A stretch of 64,000 nucleotides of DNA from Luidia sarsii (GCA_949987565.1 OX465102.1:14375020-14439019); one strand, 5' to 3'; shown: positions 33,801 through 42,587, numbered from the stretch's first letter. Notes: generated by a model from the letters alone, not told the origin. Numbers and translations are program-made.

Positions 33801-35562
33801 AATCAACAGAACAGTGAATGGGATAACACCATCATTTTCACAAACCTAAAAATTGATCACGGAATTTCACATAGTTTGGCCCACTTTGGCATTTTTTAAA
33901 GCTTGTCTGCGTCCTAAGGGAAATCTGGTAACTCGGCAGATACAGTATGGTTTAATTATTGGTAATATTCAGACTTTCAAGAACGTTGTACTTTTTGTCG
34001 ATATCAATGTAAGCCTCCTGTGAACAGGAAATGTGTGTGGATTGAATAAGCGTTAAGAAAGGTCCTATTTGGACCAAACTGTCGGGGCCAAAGCTAAATC
34101 ATTGGCATTGAATAAGCATTGTGATATGACAGATATGACATCTTAAAGATGACCGGATAGCACCCCAATGGGAATTGATATTCCTTCCCTTCCGTCCCTT
34201 TCCTCCTCCCCTCCTCTTCTCTCGTCCTTCCCACACAATTCCTGGATAACACAACCGGGTGGGATGGGGGGGAAGGGGAACAGCCAGGCCACATCCCGGA
34301 AGCCTGCTGAGCTTGCACCTGTTTCTGCAAGGGTCTCCCCTAGTCCCGTGGCAGGTGTTGGCATCCCACACTCGGTCAGGACAGGTGCTGAATGATAGTG
34401 GGTCCGCACCCATTGCTAAACCACATCGGAGCGCTGGAATCTGCTCCAGCAATCAGAGGAGGGAAAGAAGGCAGTGGGAAGAGATAGGAAAGGAGAGGAA
34501 GGGAGACCCAGGAGAACGAGAGGCGGTGAGAGGAAGAATTGAGAAGAGGAGAGAGAAGGGGACATACAGTATATAGAAAGAGACAGAGACAGAGAGAGTG
34601 CGGAGAGAGAGATAGAGAGGGAGAGAGACAGAGACAGAGAAAGAGACAGATAGAGACAGAGAAAGAGACAGATAGAGACAGATAGAGACAGAGAAGAGAC
34701 AGATAGAGATAGAGAAATAGAGAGATAGAGAGAGAGGGAGGGAGAGAGAGAGGCAGAGAAAGAGAGGGGGAGGAGAGAGAGTGAGAGACGGTGTATCGGG
34801 AGGGGAGAGAGAGAGGGAGAGAGAGTGAGGGAGAAAGAGAGAGAGGTGGAGAAAAAGTTTTTTTTTCTTCAGAGAGATGTACGTACATGTAGAGAGACAG
34901 ACGGAAAGAGAAAAGGAGACAGAGGAAGAGTCACAGACAGACACAAACAGACACAGACAGACAAGCAGGTAAACAGACAGACAGACAGGGGAGGAGAAAG
35001 AGAGAGAGAGAGAGTAATAGAGAGCGTGGGAGATGAGGTGACTGCACACTTTGTGTTTGTTTGTAGAAGGCCCTTTTTATTGTCCAGTCTGTCACTAATC
35101 CTCTGGTCAGTTTGGAATGAGAGGGGCTTGAACATCTCCAGTTCCTCCAGATCCGAGAGCTGTCAACCATGGACGTCCCAGAAATGGGAAAAAAAAAATG
35201 CCAAGAAATCTTTGACTGGATCAGCAGCCGATTTCCAGAAAGGTTGCGTAAGTTACGCAACGTACAAATGTTGCGTAAGTCTTGTGTTGTGGCACAATGG
35301 CTCTTTTGTGCACTATTTAGAAAAGGCAGCAAAATGTTGCATAAGTTACACAACAAAATGTTGCATATGTGTACGCAATCGGCTGCTGGTCTTGAACCCA
35401 CAATCTGCTTCAAAAAACATCAAGCCTCACTCACTCCTGAATGTTCTCTCTCCACCACCAGGTGTGCTCGTCTTTGGCCGCGGGATTTACATGTACCTCA
35501 AGATCAAGTGGCAGATACAGGGAGGGCGTCGCATCCAGTACGTCTACTGGCAGAACATGTAG
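21860..35562 (+). CDS. NDFIP1/2-like, NEDD4-family-interacting protein, seven exons, 209 residues
   Basis: Exons: 21860-21886, 24503-24605, 26031-26167, 27166-27235, 28104-28228, 29340-29406, 35462-35562 (630 nt with stop). All introns are GT-AG and phases agree throughout. The core AFLFNWIGFLFAYCL (residues 114-128) and AAGRYGA/SGFG-type segment (SVAGRYGALSGFG, 131-143), then VKWTLIA, match the signature of NDFIP1/NDFIP2. A PPPY motif (52-55) would bind WW domains of NEDD4-type ubiquitin ligases; APSYEEA (4-10) resembles the third, LPSY, motif of NDFIP1. Three membrane segments: about 104-127, 134-154 and 167-189. Family proteins sit in Golgi/endosome membranes and recruit and activate HECT ligases. 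Human NDFIP1 has 221 residues. The loop before segment 3 is shorter and differs here. Exons 3-7 are secure; exons 1-2 are less so. Confidence 0.9.
22623..22806. mobile_element. MITE-A, copy 2, NDFIP-like intron 1
   Basis: Same 45-bp inverted ends and interior as copy 1 at 1555, in the same orientation. The flanks share TAAACCA on both sides within two bases of the ends, a possible target duplication. Confidence 0.9.
22918..23076. mobile_element. MITE-D, complete hairpin copy, NDFIP-like intron 1
   Basis: Starts GATATACAAAAATGTTGC. Left core GTCTCGATCCTAGCAGGACC is mirrored by GGTCCTGCTAGGATCGAAAC on the right, meeting around AGAGTGAGTCTG. The outer right end is missing after CGTCAGG. Confidence 0.85.
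23077..24502. other. NDFIP-like intron 1, remainder
   Basis: A diverged SINE body on the minus strand may lie at about 23190-23265 (GGATTCGAACC.GCGAATCCTG). No other feature I can support. Confidence 0.4.
24503..24605 (+). CDS. NDFIP-like exon 2
   Basis: Encodes ACREGEQRLQHVTLALMVP then PPSPANTQPGTPTHK (residues 10-43), Pro/Thr-rich as expected for a cytosolic adaptor segment. Acceptor TTTGATTCGCAG, donor GTACGC. Open in this frame and phase-compatible on both sides, but little conserved. Confidence 0.55.
24975..25447. mobile_element. MITE-C, copy in NDFIP-like intron 2
   Basis: Contains the family hallmarks: TTGAATCGCGATTCAAACTC, TTTATTTGCGACGC, TGTGTGG.AACGC, and the right end TTTTAGTAGTGGGAATGGCC. 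Left end is diverged (AGCAGTTTCCACCAGACC). Related copies: 27703, 31705 and 32437. Confidence 0.75.
25341..25826 (+). repeat. Exact 243-bp tandem duplication, intron 2
   Basis: Positions 25341-25583 are repeated at 25584-25826 with no difference I can find; a 66-codon chance frame is identical in both. The unit spans the right end of MITE-C and an inner hairpin (GACTATTGATACATTT with its complement). It ends AGGGCCGTTCCCACTAC then AATGAATCGC. Confidence 0.9.
26031..26167 (+). CDS. NDFIP-like exon 3, PPPY exon
   Basis: Encodes DEEIPQEEPPPYEEVDETKK (44-63) and on to LEDKLVQAGLLS (89). Acceptor CCCGATGGCAG, donor GTAAGA. An ATG at 26024, seven bases before the exon and in frame, would give MADEEIPQEEPPPY if transcription began within intron 2, so an alternative start is possible. 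Confidence 0.85.
26210..26720 (+). repeat. Degenerate CCCCTAACC tract in NDFIP-like intron 3
   Basis: C-rich, with many variants of CCCCTAACCC, CCTCTAACTCC and CCCTAATCC. It recalls a degraded CCCTAA telomere-type array but is not regular enough to claim that. It is interrupted by a MITE at 26488-26657. Confidence 0.7.
26488..26657. mobile_element. MITE, 170 bp, TATAGACCTTTTTCA ends
   Basis: Left end TATAGACCTTTTTCAAGTGA, right end the complement of TATAGACCTTTTTCACCC. Inner GCGGTCCAACGTGGCGGC mirrors TGTTGGACCGCC. It is inserted in the C-rich tract. Confidence 0.8.
27166..27235 (+). CDS. NDFIP-like exon 4
   Basis: Encodes EDDLKENSGSMLGGDLMFIV AFF (90-112): an acidic linker, then the start of membrane segment 1. 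Acceptor TTTTTTATCATTAG, donor GTAAGT. Confidence 0.88.
27263..27347. mobile_element. MITE-D, short hairpin, NDFIP-like intron 4
   Basis: GAGGGCCTGACGTTTCGATC, then diverged GAGGACCTCTCGCC, mirrored by TTTGAGAATGGTCCTGCTGA and ATCATCAGGCCCTC. Only 25 bp after exon 4. Confidence 0.75.
27703..27965 (+). mobile_element. MITE-C, left half, NDFIP-like intron 4
   Basis: Starts AGGGCCGTTCCCACTACACC and carries TTGAATCGCGATTCAAACTC and TTTATTTGCGACGCGATG. Similarity to the complete copy at 32437 stops near CATTGCGCAAGCATGGCA. Confidence 0.8.
28104..28228 (+). CDS. NDFIP-like exon 5, membrane segments 1-2
   Basis: Encodes IAFLFNWIGFLFAYCLSASV (113-132), AGRYGALSGFGASMVKWTLI and AM (133-154). This is the most conserved part of the family. 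Acceptor TTTCATCTTCAG, donor GTGAGA. Confidence 0.95.
28440..28790. mobile_element. MITE-D with CT-rich insert, NDFIP-like intron 5
   Basis: Left half GTTGCAAACTGCTCACTGAC...GAGGGCCTGACGTTTC at 28450-28521; right half TGCCTTTGAGAAAGGTCCTG...ATCAGGCTCGCTAAC at 28735-28787. About 210 bp of CT-rich sequence lies between them. Confidence 0.75.
29340..29406 (+). CDS. NDFIP-like exon 6
   Basis: Encodes YSDCCSLYLREATCLLIALT LC (155-176), entering membrane segment 3. Acceptor CTCTGTTTTCAG, donor GTAAGT. Sequence is less conserved than exon 5, but phase and hydrophobicity fit. Confidence 0.8.
29908..30446. mobile_element. MITE, 539 bp, TATGCCGCGTTCCAATC ends, NDFIP-like intron 6
   Basis: Left end TATGCCGCGTTCCAATCGCG; right end the complement of TATGCTACGTTCCAATCACG. 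Inverted similarity extends about 40 bp. Element starts and ends with TA. Confidence 0.85.
31140..31590 (+). repeat. Tandem ~125-bp repeat carrying GGCTCTTCTCAGAGCC hairpins, intron 6
   Basis: Three to four units, each with a hairpin of the form GGCTCTTCTCAGAGCC (clearest at about 31272), then CACTC, TGCACAT.GTGTCAC.GCAAAC, AACCCACCGTGCAAACCT and AAATCTCATCTGGAGTTACC. Hairpins in the other units carry one or more changes. Single relatives at 7.15, 27.0 and 42.0 kb. Confidence 0.75.
31630..31696 (+). mobile_element. MITE-D fragment
   Basis: TTTAGTGGGCCTGACGTTTC, GATCCTAGCAGGACC, TTTCTCAAAGGCAGAGTG: a left half only. Confidence 0.75.
31705..31867 (+). mobile_element. MITE-C, right half
   Basis: CACCATTTGACCACAACTGC, CTTGCGATTTTTTGCGAC, GGCCTGTGTGGACACGAC, ending TTTTCGTAGTGGGAACAGCC CT at 31867. 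Directly follows the MITE-D fragment. Confidence 0.7.
32263..32325 (-). mobile_element. MITE-D fragment
   Basis: CACTCTGCCTTGGAGAAAGG, TCCTGCTAGGATCGAAAAGT, CAGGCCCACTAAATTTTGGG: a right half. Confidence 0.75.
32437..32915 (-). mobile_element. MITE-C, complete copy, 479 bp, intron 6
   Basis: Left end AGGACCGTTCCCACTACG, right end the complement of AGGGCCGTTCTCACTACACC. Inside are repeated AATCGCGATTCAAA and TCGCGTCGCAAATAAACGCG boxes in both orientations. It serves as the reference for the half copies at 24975, 27703 and 31705. Confidence 0.85.
33304..33541 (+). mobile_element. MITE-E, left-truncated copy, intron 6
   Basis: Begins in the AGAATCCTCATGTTGAAATC stretch, has the ACTCGCGAGTAATAAACTAT centre and ends CAATGTTGTATAGGGCCT. 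Confidence 0.75.
34540..35035 (+). repeat. GA-rich simple repeat, intron 6
   Basis: Purine tract of GAGA, GACAGA and GGGAGA units. The reverse strand stays open as Ser/Leu-rich frames, which is a repeat artefact. Ends about 430 bp before exon 7. Confidence 0.9.
35219..35391. mobile_element. Small MITE next to the last NDFIP-like exon
   Basis: Left end GATCAGCAGCCGATT, right end the complement of GACCAGCAGCCGATT. Interior palindromes TTGCGTAAGTTACGCAA and related repeats. It ends about 70 bp before exon 7. Confidence 0.7.
35462..35562 (+). CDS. NDFIP-like exon 7, C-terminus and stop
   Basis: Encodes GVLVFGRGIYMYLKIKW (177-193) and QIQGGRRIQYVYWQNM (194-209), TAG at 35560-35562. It completes membrane segment 3 and gives a short basic tail, comparable to LFLRGFINYAKVRK of the human protein. 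Acceptor TCTCTCCACCACCAG. The exon lies about 70 bp after a small MITE. Confidence 0.88.
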
Positions 35563-35673
35563 ACAGGGCGAGGACGAGAAGACAAGCCCACTCATGTAAG
35601 TCAACAGTAAACAGGGAGGGACTGACAGAAGCAACTCGGCCACTCCGTTTGATTTCCTTGCTTCCAATCTTTT

Positions 35674-36118
35674 TTTTCTTGCTCCATGCTCATTTCTATG
35701 GCCGACGAAAGGCTGTGTCATTATTCTAGATATTGGTTCTTGCTCCGTGCTCATTTCTATGGCCGACGAAAGGCTGTGTCATTATTCTAGATATTGGTTC
35801 TTGCTCCATGCTCATTTCTATGGCCGATGAAAGGCTGTAGTGTCATTATTCTAGATATTGGTTCTTGCTCTGTGCTCATTTCTATGGCCGACGAAAAGGC
35901 TGTAGTGTCATTATTCTAGATATTTGTTCTTGCTCTGTGCTCATTTCTATGGCCGACGAACGGCTGTAGTGTCATTTTTCTGGATATTGGTTCTTGCTCC
36001 GTGCTCATTTCTATGGCCGATGGAAGGCTGTAGTGTCATTATTCTAGATATTGGTTCTTGCTCTGTGCTCATTTCTATGGCTGACAAAGAGCTGTAGTAT
36101 CATGATATTCTAGATTTT
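35674..36118 (+). repeat. 61-65-bp VNTR just after the NDFIP-like stop
   Basis: Seven units, marked by GCTCATTTCTATGGCCGACG and GTCATTATTCTAGATATTGG, starting near 35681, 35742, 35803, 35867, 35932, 35996 and 36060. The first period is 61 bp and later ones 64-65 because GTAGT replaces GT. It begins about 115 bp after the stop codon, so it probably lies in the 3' UTR. Confidence 0.9.
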
Positions 36119-37083
36119 GAACCACGGTCATTTCAGTTTTTTCTTCTTCTCGATTTGCTGCCTTGATTCTTCACAGTTCCACATTGCTTTTCTGAAGAGT
36201 TTGATTCGTAGACAATCACCGTGAACCTTGGTATTAGTTTTGTTACGTTGTATTCACCTGTACATGTACATGTGTATGTATGACTCTAGGCATGCTTTGC
36301 GGTGCAACTCAAAAGCCAGTCTCTGTAGGATGGTAGAGGGTGGGATACATGTACTTACATGTAGTTGTGTAATAGACACCATGCGTTAATGTGGTTGAGG
36401 GTTTGGTTAGAAGGACCTACCTGTAACACCTGTTCACCATGACTCGTGTTTTGTACATTATTTTATTCCAGCATACACTGTACAGTCCCATTGAAATCTG
36501 ACTACAGTGTGACTGGTTCACAACTCAGTAACAGTGACTAGCTTCCATGACAAAAATACCCCAAGATTGCCATGCCATGCTTTGTGATAAACTGATAATG
36601 ACAAAAAACTAGCTTGATCATAGTTTCACTGTATGGTGAAAGACAGTTTAACTCATTACACGACATAATGTGTGCATATTGTGCACACATTATGTACGTT
36701 TGAATTATGCATATAATTATTTGAATATCAAGTCTATTTGCACATTGACATATATTTACACAATACATACATGTATGCATGTTAACATACATGTATTATG
36801 CATATATTTGCATAATACTGTATGTATGTTTGTGTATTGTGCATGTATTTGCATATTTTACTACAGTTTACTACGATATGTGAGCCATGCTCCTAATTTA
36901 CTTTCAGTTTTAGTCTATACACTTGTTTAATCCACAGTCAGATGGAACACTCAGTGCATATGATTTTGTGGAACTTGGAAGCTATGTTCAATTGTCTCGG
37001 TCCATGTCTTGTCACAATTTGTCTTCAAAGTTGGAGGTGCTGCAAGAATTTACTCCGTTGGGTTTTGGGGGTTTTTTTCTTCA
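36119..37083. other. Downstream of the NDFIP-like gene; palindrome-rich AT region
   Basis: A perfect inverted repeat lies at 36663-36695 (arms ACATAATGTGTGCA, 5-bp loop). Further ATGCAT- and ATACATGTAT-type palindromes run to about 36850. I did not find an AATAAA signal that I would assign to the gene with confidence. Confidence 0.5.
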
Positions 37084-37142
37084 AAAGTTAGAGGGCCTGA
37101 TGTTTTGATCCTACCAGGACCTTTCTCAAAGGCAAAGTGAAT
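37084..37142 (+). mobile_element. MITE-D fragment
   Basis: AAAAGTTAGAGGGCCTGATG, TTTTGATCCTACCAGGACC, TTTCTCAAAGGCAAAGTG: left half. Confidence 0.7.
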
Positions 37143-37782
37143 TTTTTGTTGTGATGTTATGTTGTTATTTTATTGACAGTATGATCACTCGAGTGAATAT
37201 TACCGGTAGTTTTAACTTTCTTAATAGAATATTTAGGGTCAGATGGTCAGTTGATTTGAAATGTGACAACAGAAATATGACGCAGTGGGCAATCAACCCA
37301 AACCAAATAGAATCCAGTGGATGGAGCCACTTGCTCCTGAGACTGAAACAGCGAAGATCCCTCCACAGTCCATGATAGGGATGCAAGCTATATGGGTTGT
37401 CATCCCTGCAGAGGGGCTAGCTGGCTACAAGTCAAAAGCCATGTTTACCTCCCCTCCGTATTTGCGGGGTTTTTATCCCTGGGAGAGGAAATTGGGAGAG
37501 TGGCACTTGAGGTGGAAAACATAAACAAATCTGAGCACGTTTTCCCCAAAAGAAAAAGTCTCAGCCTTTGTCTGGCTTGCACCAGAAGCAGGAATTCCAG
37601 TCACGTTCAGAGTCTCAGAACTAAGGGCACCGCAACAAGAGATTGCAGAAATGAGGAGAGAAGGGTGACTGTCACCCACCAACCGCAGCCATGTTCATGC
37701 CATGAGGGGTAGACTCCTCATACCATCCTGCAGTAGGAAGCGCACGAAAGACACATCCTGGGTTCAAAACAGCCCAGCTTAA

Positions 37783-38330
37783 AGGGTCTCTGTAATAAAT
37801 ATCACATTCAAGCTCATTTTCTGCTGTCATCTAGGGATCTGAAGTGTACAAACATATTGGCAAGCTTCGTTTTCTTACTGTAGTCAGAAGTTTGTCATCT
37901 TTTTTACCTGAAATGAGGGCGCTATTGTAAGGTCATGTCAGGACTCAGGAACCCACAGGTTCAAAAACAGAAGAAAAACATTAACTTTCAACCTGCAAAT
38001 TAATCCCTCTGGATTAGGTTTGTTGAAAGACTCCTTCACTATTGAAGCATACATTTGGGCAGTAAATCAACTGGTTTAGGGATAGGTCTGCACGAAAAAC
38101 CAGACATTTTCAGAAACTTTTGTACACAAACAATTGGGTCTCTGTTGTATGATCCTGTGATGACATCACAAATTTGCACCTGAATATTGAAATTCTTATT
38201 AACATAAAAACTGAAAACTTGCAAATGCACCCCCAGAACGAGTGTTAAAAGCAGTTTGATCGTTAGCAACATTGCATAAATGTTTTGTAGCATGGTTTTA
38301 AGTGATAACATTTTTTATTGCAGAGACCCT
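37783..38330. mobile_element. MITE-F, 548 bp, TTAA-flanked
   Basis: Exact TTAA on both sides (37779-37782, 38331-38334). Left end AGGGTCTCTGTAATAAATA, right end the complement of AGGGTCTCTGCAATAAAAAA. Its TTAA lies 14 bp from the next element (MITE-E). The interior has no coding capacity. Confidence 0.85.
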
Positions 38331-38344
38331 TTAAGAGACCCTAT

Positions 38345-38706
38345 AGGGGGCCTACAACATTGGTAAAGGTCACAAGATTGCCACAGTTTGTGAGTTAAAC
38401 CATTAACCATTCCAAAAAAGCAATATTGCAAAGGTTTTAGCTCAAATGGTAATCTGAGAAAGTAGAAAAAGGCCAAAATCCGTCAGGGTTTTTTGCACCG
38501 TTCTGTAGTGTAAGAAATAGTTTATTACTCAGGAGTAATGAACTATTTATCTATGTTGGAGTGAAGATTTCTCAAAAAGTACAGCACCCCAGACCGGAAG
38601 ATTTCAACATCTAGCGTTCTATCATGACCATCCACAATCTGTGTAAATTAGAAGGAAATCTGTGGACATCAACGTTTTCTGATCTTCCCAATGTTGTATT
38701 GGGCCT
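38345..38706 (-). mobile_element. MITE-E, reverse copy
   Basis: Left end GGGGGCCTACAACATTGG (no TTAA left), centre TTTATTACTCAGGAGTAATG, right end CCCAATGTTGTATTGGGCCT followed by TTAA at 38707-38710. Confidence 0.85.
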
Positions 38707-38710
38707 TTAA

Positions 38711-39730
38711 GCTCGGAAATAGGGGTTTGTGCCTTAAAACTGGCAGGCTTCAGATACGGATTGGGGATAACCAAGAAAATCGTGGGTGTGAAAACTGTGA
38801 ATAGACCGGTGGAAGAAAGGATAGGAACGGGGAGGTGAAATTCATATCTCCCAAAAGGAAGTCAGCATTATTGTTTTAAAGTAGCTTAGGAGATGTAAAG
38901 CATATTAATTAATGACTACACGTGTGTGTTTATTTTTGTTGTTGCGTATTGTTGAACATATTGTTCTTTTATTATCTGAAATCACCTTGTATAAGTGGCC
39001 ATTTCTGCCACACAAAGATCAACGAAAGCAGTGAATGAATCATTCGAAGATACGTGAATCATGTCCAGAAGAAAGTGATAATTGAATTCTCATTAAAAGG
39101 TTTGCTAACGGGATAATTTTCTGGCTTGGAGATTACAACTTCATAGATTATGAAAACTTCAATTGAAAATTTGGCCTTTCAGTATATTGACAGTGGAGAC
39201 GGTCACAGTGACTTTTTATTTTTCTGTGGTGCATGTTGACCAAAAATGCATGAATTTATGACTGGGGAGGATACGGAATTGCACGAAAAATTGAATAAAA
39301 TGGGGAGAGGGCTTGGGGGGAAAGTTGTAGTCAGTTACTGATAAGCTAATTTTATATCTAACAAATGGTTTGTAAGCAAATTATAACTATATTGATGTTC
39401 ACATTGTTGTACAGCTCATTACGGTATTATGTTTGACTGAATAATGGTTTGTGTTAGTCTTATGGACATTAGTCTAATTCATTTATGGGTATTATTAATG
39501 TACTGTATCAATAGCTTCAGAGAAACAAACAAATCATTTCGGTATAATTTTTTTGTACTCAAGGAAGGACTTTCACATTTATTTGTGTGATTGTCACAAA
39601 AACGACAACTTCATTTTGAAGTGCCGTCACACGCAAGAGCATGTTTTACTATAGTCAATTGTGCATCTTGACTTGAACCGAACATCTTCAAATAAAAAAA
39701 AATTGGGGGGAAAAATAGGAATATGACAAA
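38711..39730. other. Intergenic, nothing recognised
   Basis: AT-rich; no exon or repeat family seen. Confidence 0.4.
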
Positions 39731-39736
39731 GAAAAT

Positions 39737-39800
39737 CTGGCTGGACCGGGATTCGAACCTGAGACCACTGGCAGAGGTCGAGTCCCAGTACAGCTAGATT
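39737..39800 (-). mobile_element. SINE remnant
   Basis: GGCTGGACCGGGATTCGAAC CTGAGACCACTGGCAGAGG resembles the B-box half of the tRNA-derived SINE at 41.6 kb. Confidence 0.5.
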
Positions 39801-40194
39801 TTCTTGGGCATGAAATAAAATATGGGTAGTTTTCTTACCAGCGCTCGATCCTTTAATGTCATTTCTATTTTAGGCCAGAAATTTGGAATAAGTTTTTGGA
39901 CGTTTGCTAAAGATGACAAAGTTGCATCTATAAACTGATATATTGTTATGACGCTTTGCATTTTGACTTTATGACGCTTTGCATTTTCATGTAACAATGC
40001 TTTTCATCTTTGAAAATGATGCCATTTCTGTCTCAGAACCTTCTTTAGCTTATCTATTTACAAATGACATAAATCATGGTGCCAGTGGCCAGTATAATTG
40101 ACCACAGGCCACCTGGAAATTGAGGTCAGTGGCCTGACTGGCCACCAAAATATGAAAGGGAAAATTATTGTTAGGCTCTACAATAAAACTAATT

Positions 40195-40620
40195 TTGAAA
40201 GTTTTTGGCCACCAAACGATCCAAGCCATTTGGCCACCAAAAGATCCAAGGCATTTGGCCACCAAAAGATCCAAGCCATATGGCCACCAAAAGATCCAAG
40301 CCTTTTGGCCACAAAAAGATCCACGGGATTCCAAGCCACCAAAAGATCCAAGCCACCAAATGATCAAAACTATTTGGCCACCGAAAATATCCAAGCCACC
40401 AGAAGATACAAGCCATTTGGCCTCCAAAAGATCAAAGCCAGCAAAAGATCCAAGCCATCTGACCACTAAAACATCCAAGCCACCAGAAGATCCAGGCCAT
40501 TTGGCCACCAAAAGATCCAAGCCACCAGAAGATCATGACCCAGGCCATTTGGCCACCAAATGATCCAAGTATTTTGGCTACCAAAAGATTCAAGCCATTT
40601 TGGTTAAATCGAGAGGCATG
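40195..40620 (+). repeat. TTTGGCCACCAAAAGATCCA minisatellite
   Basis: About 25-bp units of TTTGGCCACCAAAAGATCCA plus AGCCA, some shortened to CAAGCCACC.AAAGATC. The long frames on both strands are repeat translations. Confidence 0.9.
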
Positions 40621-41600
40621 GAAACGAGAGCCCTTGACCAAGGATTGATAGCTAGCTTTGGTAGAGCATTGTGGCGTCTGGAGTATTTTTTATTCTTTTA
40701 CCTGCAGAAGAGCCAAGCCCTTGGTTGAACTTGACCCCTATAATGTGACAAACCAACTGGAGTCAAGATTCATGTTATGACTTTTGGTATTTCAAGGGGG
40801 AGTGGGGGACCCTGAGCCTCCACTTTTGTCAGACTAAATCCAGGAATTTTCCAGGGACAACCGCAAACAAGTTCTTGAGCTCGAAAAAAAAGAATGATTA
40901 AAGAATCCGAGGGGTTGGCGTTGATAATGAAAGAGGTGCGGTCTCTCAGGATAGGAGAATCGGGGTCTTGTTTTTTTCCCCACTAAATATTGAGGTAACA
41001 GACTCAACAAGGTGACCACGGTGGGGTTTTTTCCCCTCTGGTAAAGTCTAAGAGAAGGGACAGACACATGGATGGAAAACAAAATCTTAAACTGGAGTGG
41101 CTTGAATTTTGAAATACTTGAGTGTTGGATTTCTCGGGTTTCTTTTTTTAGGACCAAGAACATTCTTAGCTAGCGCCGGTCTGGGCTTGGGAAAAGTTGG
41201 CTGTATTGCAAATGACTTCAACCTCTTCAGATTATGAAAAAAAGAAGAAGTTAATTTGGCCATTTTACCAACCACTGATAGCTATTGGGGCCAGTAAAAG
41301 AATGTGATATTTTTACAAGGTTTTTCAATCCACTTAAGTTATAGAATAATACACTTATCATCTTGTTTATGAGTCTATATATAGGGGCCCTGTTTTACAC
41401 AACCAGATTATCACATAATCATTGGATAGACCACTGCTGGAGATTCTGAGCTGGGTCAATGATCTGTTAGTTGGTTCCCACGCCAGATAAATGCCTCGAT
41501 GGATGAAGGGAACCACGCAGTGGATGGATTGCAAATCTGAATTATTTGCGGGGTTGTTGTGAAATCCGAGTGAGATTTATGTTTTCAAACAATTCGAGAA
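40621..41600. other. Intergenic, nothing recognised
   Basis: No exon or clear repeat; several chance frames without recognisable domains. Confidence 0.4.
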
Positions 41601-41615
41601 AAAAAATGGGGAGAG

Positions 41616-41705
41616 GAACTTTGACTGGACCGGGACTTGAACCTGATACCTCTGGCTTGAGCGTGCCGGCGCTCTTACTTACCACCTGAGCCATGCATCC
41701 AGTCC
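41616..41705 (-). mobile_element. tRNA-derived SINE
   Basis: On the minus strand: GGCTCAGGTGGTAAG (A box), then GCCAGAGGTATCAGGTTC AAGTCCCGGTCCAGTC (B box). Same body as 12.6 and 62.34 kb. Confidence 0.65.
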
Positions 41706-41758
41706 TAAGAAGGGGAAGCCCTCCCGACTCCCATTCCAAGGGGAATCCCGACTCCCAT

Positions 41759-41983
41759 TCCTTTTGCAGAACCCGGCTTAGGCTCAGGCTCCGGCTTCGT
41801 CTCTAGTTCTTTCATCCATTTCAAATACAAGTCATGAAGGGCATCGTCTTTGAATGTTTAACTGCGTTTTGATAAGGAATCCAAAGCTTCAACTTCAACA
41901 AAGAACTCCAACCTGTGATTTCAGCTTTGGGATAATAGAGAGTCGGAGTCGGAGCCAAAGCCTGGTCTTGGATAAAGGGCCCA
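41759..41983. mobile_element. MITE-B, separate copy
   Basis: Left TTAGGCTCAGGCTCCGGCTT CGTCTC, internal CCAAAGCTTCAACTTCAAC, right GAGTCGGAGTCGGAGCC and GGGCCC. Compare 1309-1554. Confidence 0.8.
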
Positions 41984-42587
41984 AGAGTTACCGGCTCTTT
42001 TCAGAGTCACACTTCTTGAAAGAGAAGAGATATACATGTACACGATGTCACCGCAAACCTTCCACTAACTCCCATTCCTGTCGGATTGAAGGCGTTCGAG
42101 GTTGACCCACCTTTGGAGGGGGGTGGGGTGGGGGTGGGGGTGGGGCGGAGTTTCTCAATGCCTGGATTGTTTCACGGTCGAGAACAACAGGTTGTCAGTC
42201 GGGGGAGCGGTGCCCCAGACTTGACTCGTGGCCGATTGTCTCCGAGTATAATGGCAGCGTCCTGATTGTTGGCAGGGAATTGAAAAGTGGGAATTGTGCT
42301 GGCCATGCACCCGAGGGTTTTATCAAGTCAAGATTTGTTTTAGCTGAATCGTGGTTTGCGTTTCTTGAGCAACACTGCCGTGCGAAATTAGGCACAATAA
42401 TACAATCCCAGCGTGTTGCGACAGCCCTCTTAAGGCTTCAGGTTGATTTTGTTTTAATGGCTGTTTTGAAACTCGTCCCTAAATCTTGAAACAATCGGTT
42501 TGCGATTGAATGCCGTTATCCTTATGGACAAAAAGCGGAGAGATTCTGTGTTCATACTCATAGTGAGTCTAGCCTATAGGCCTTCGG

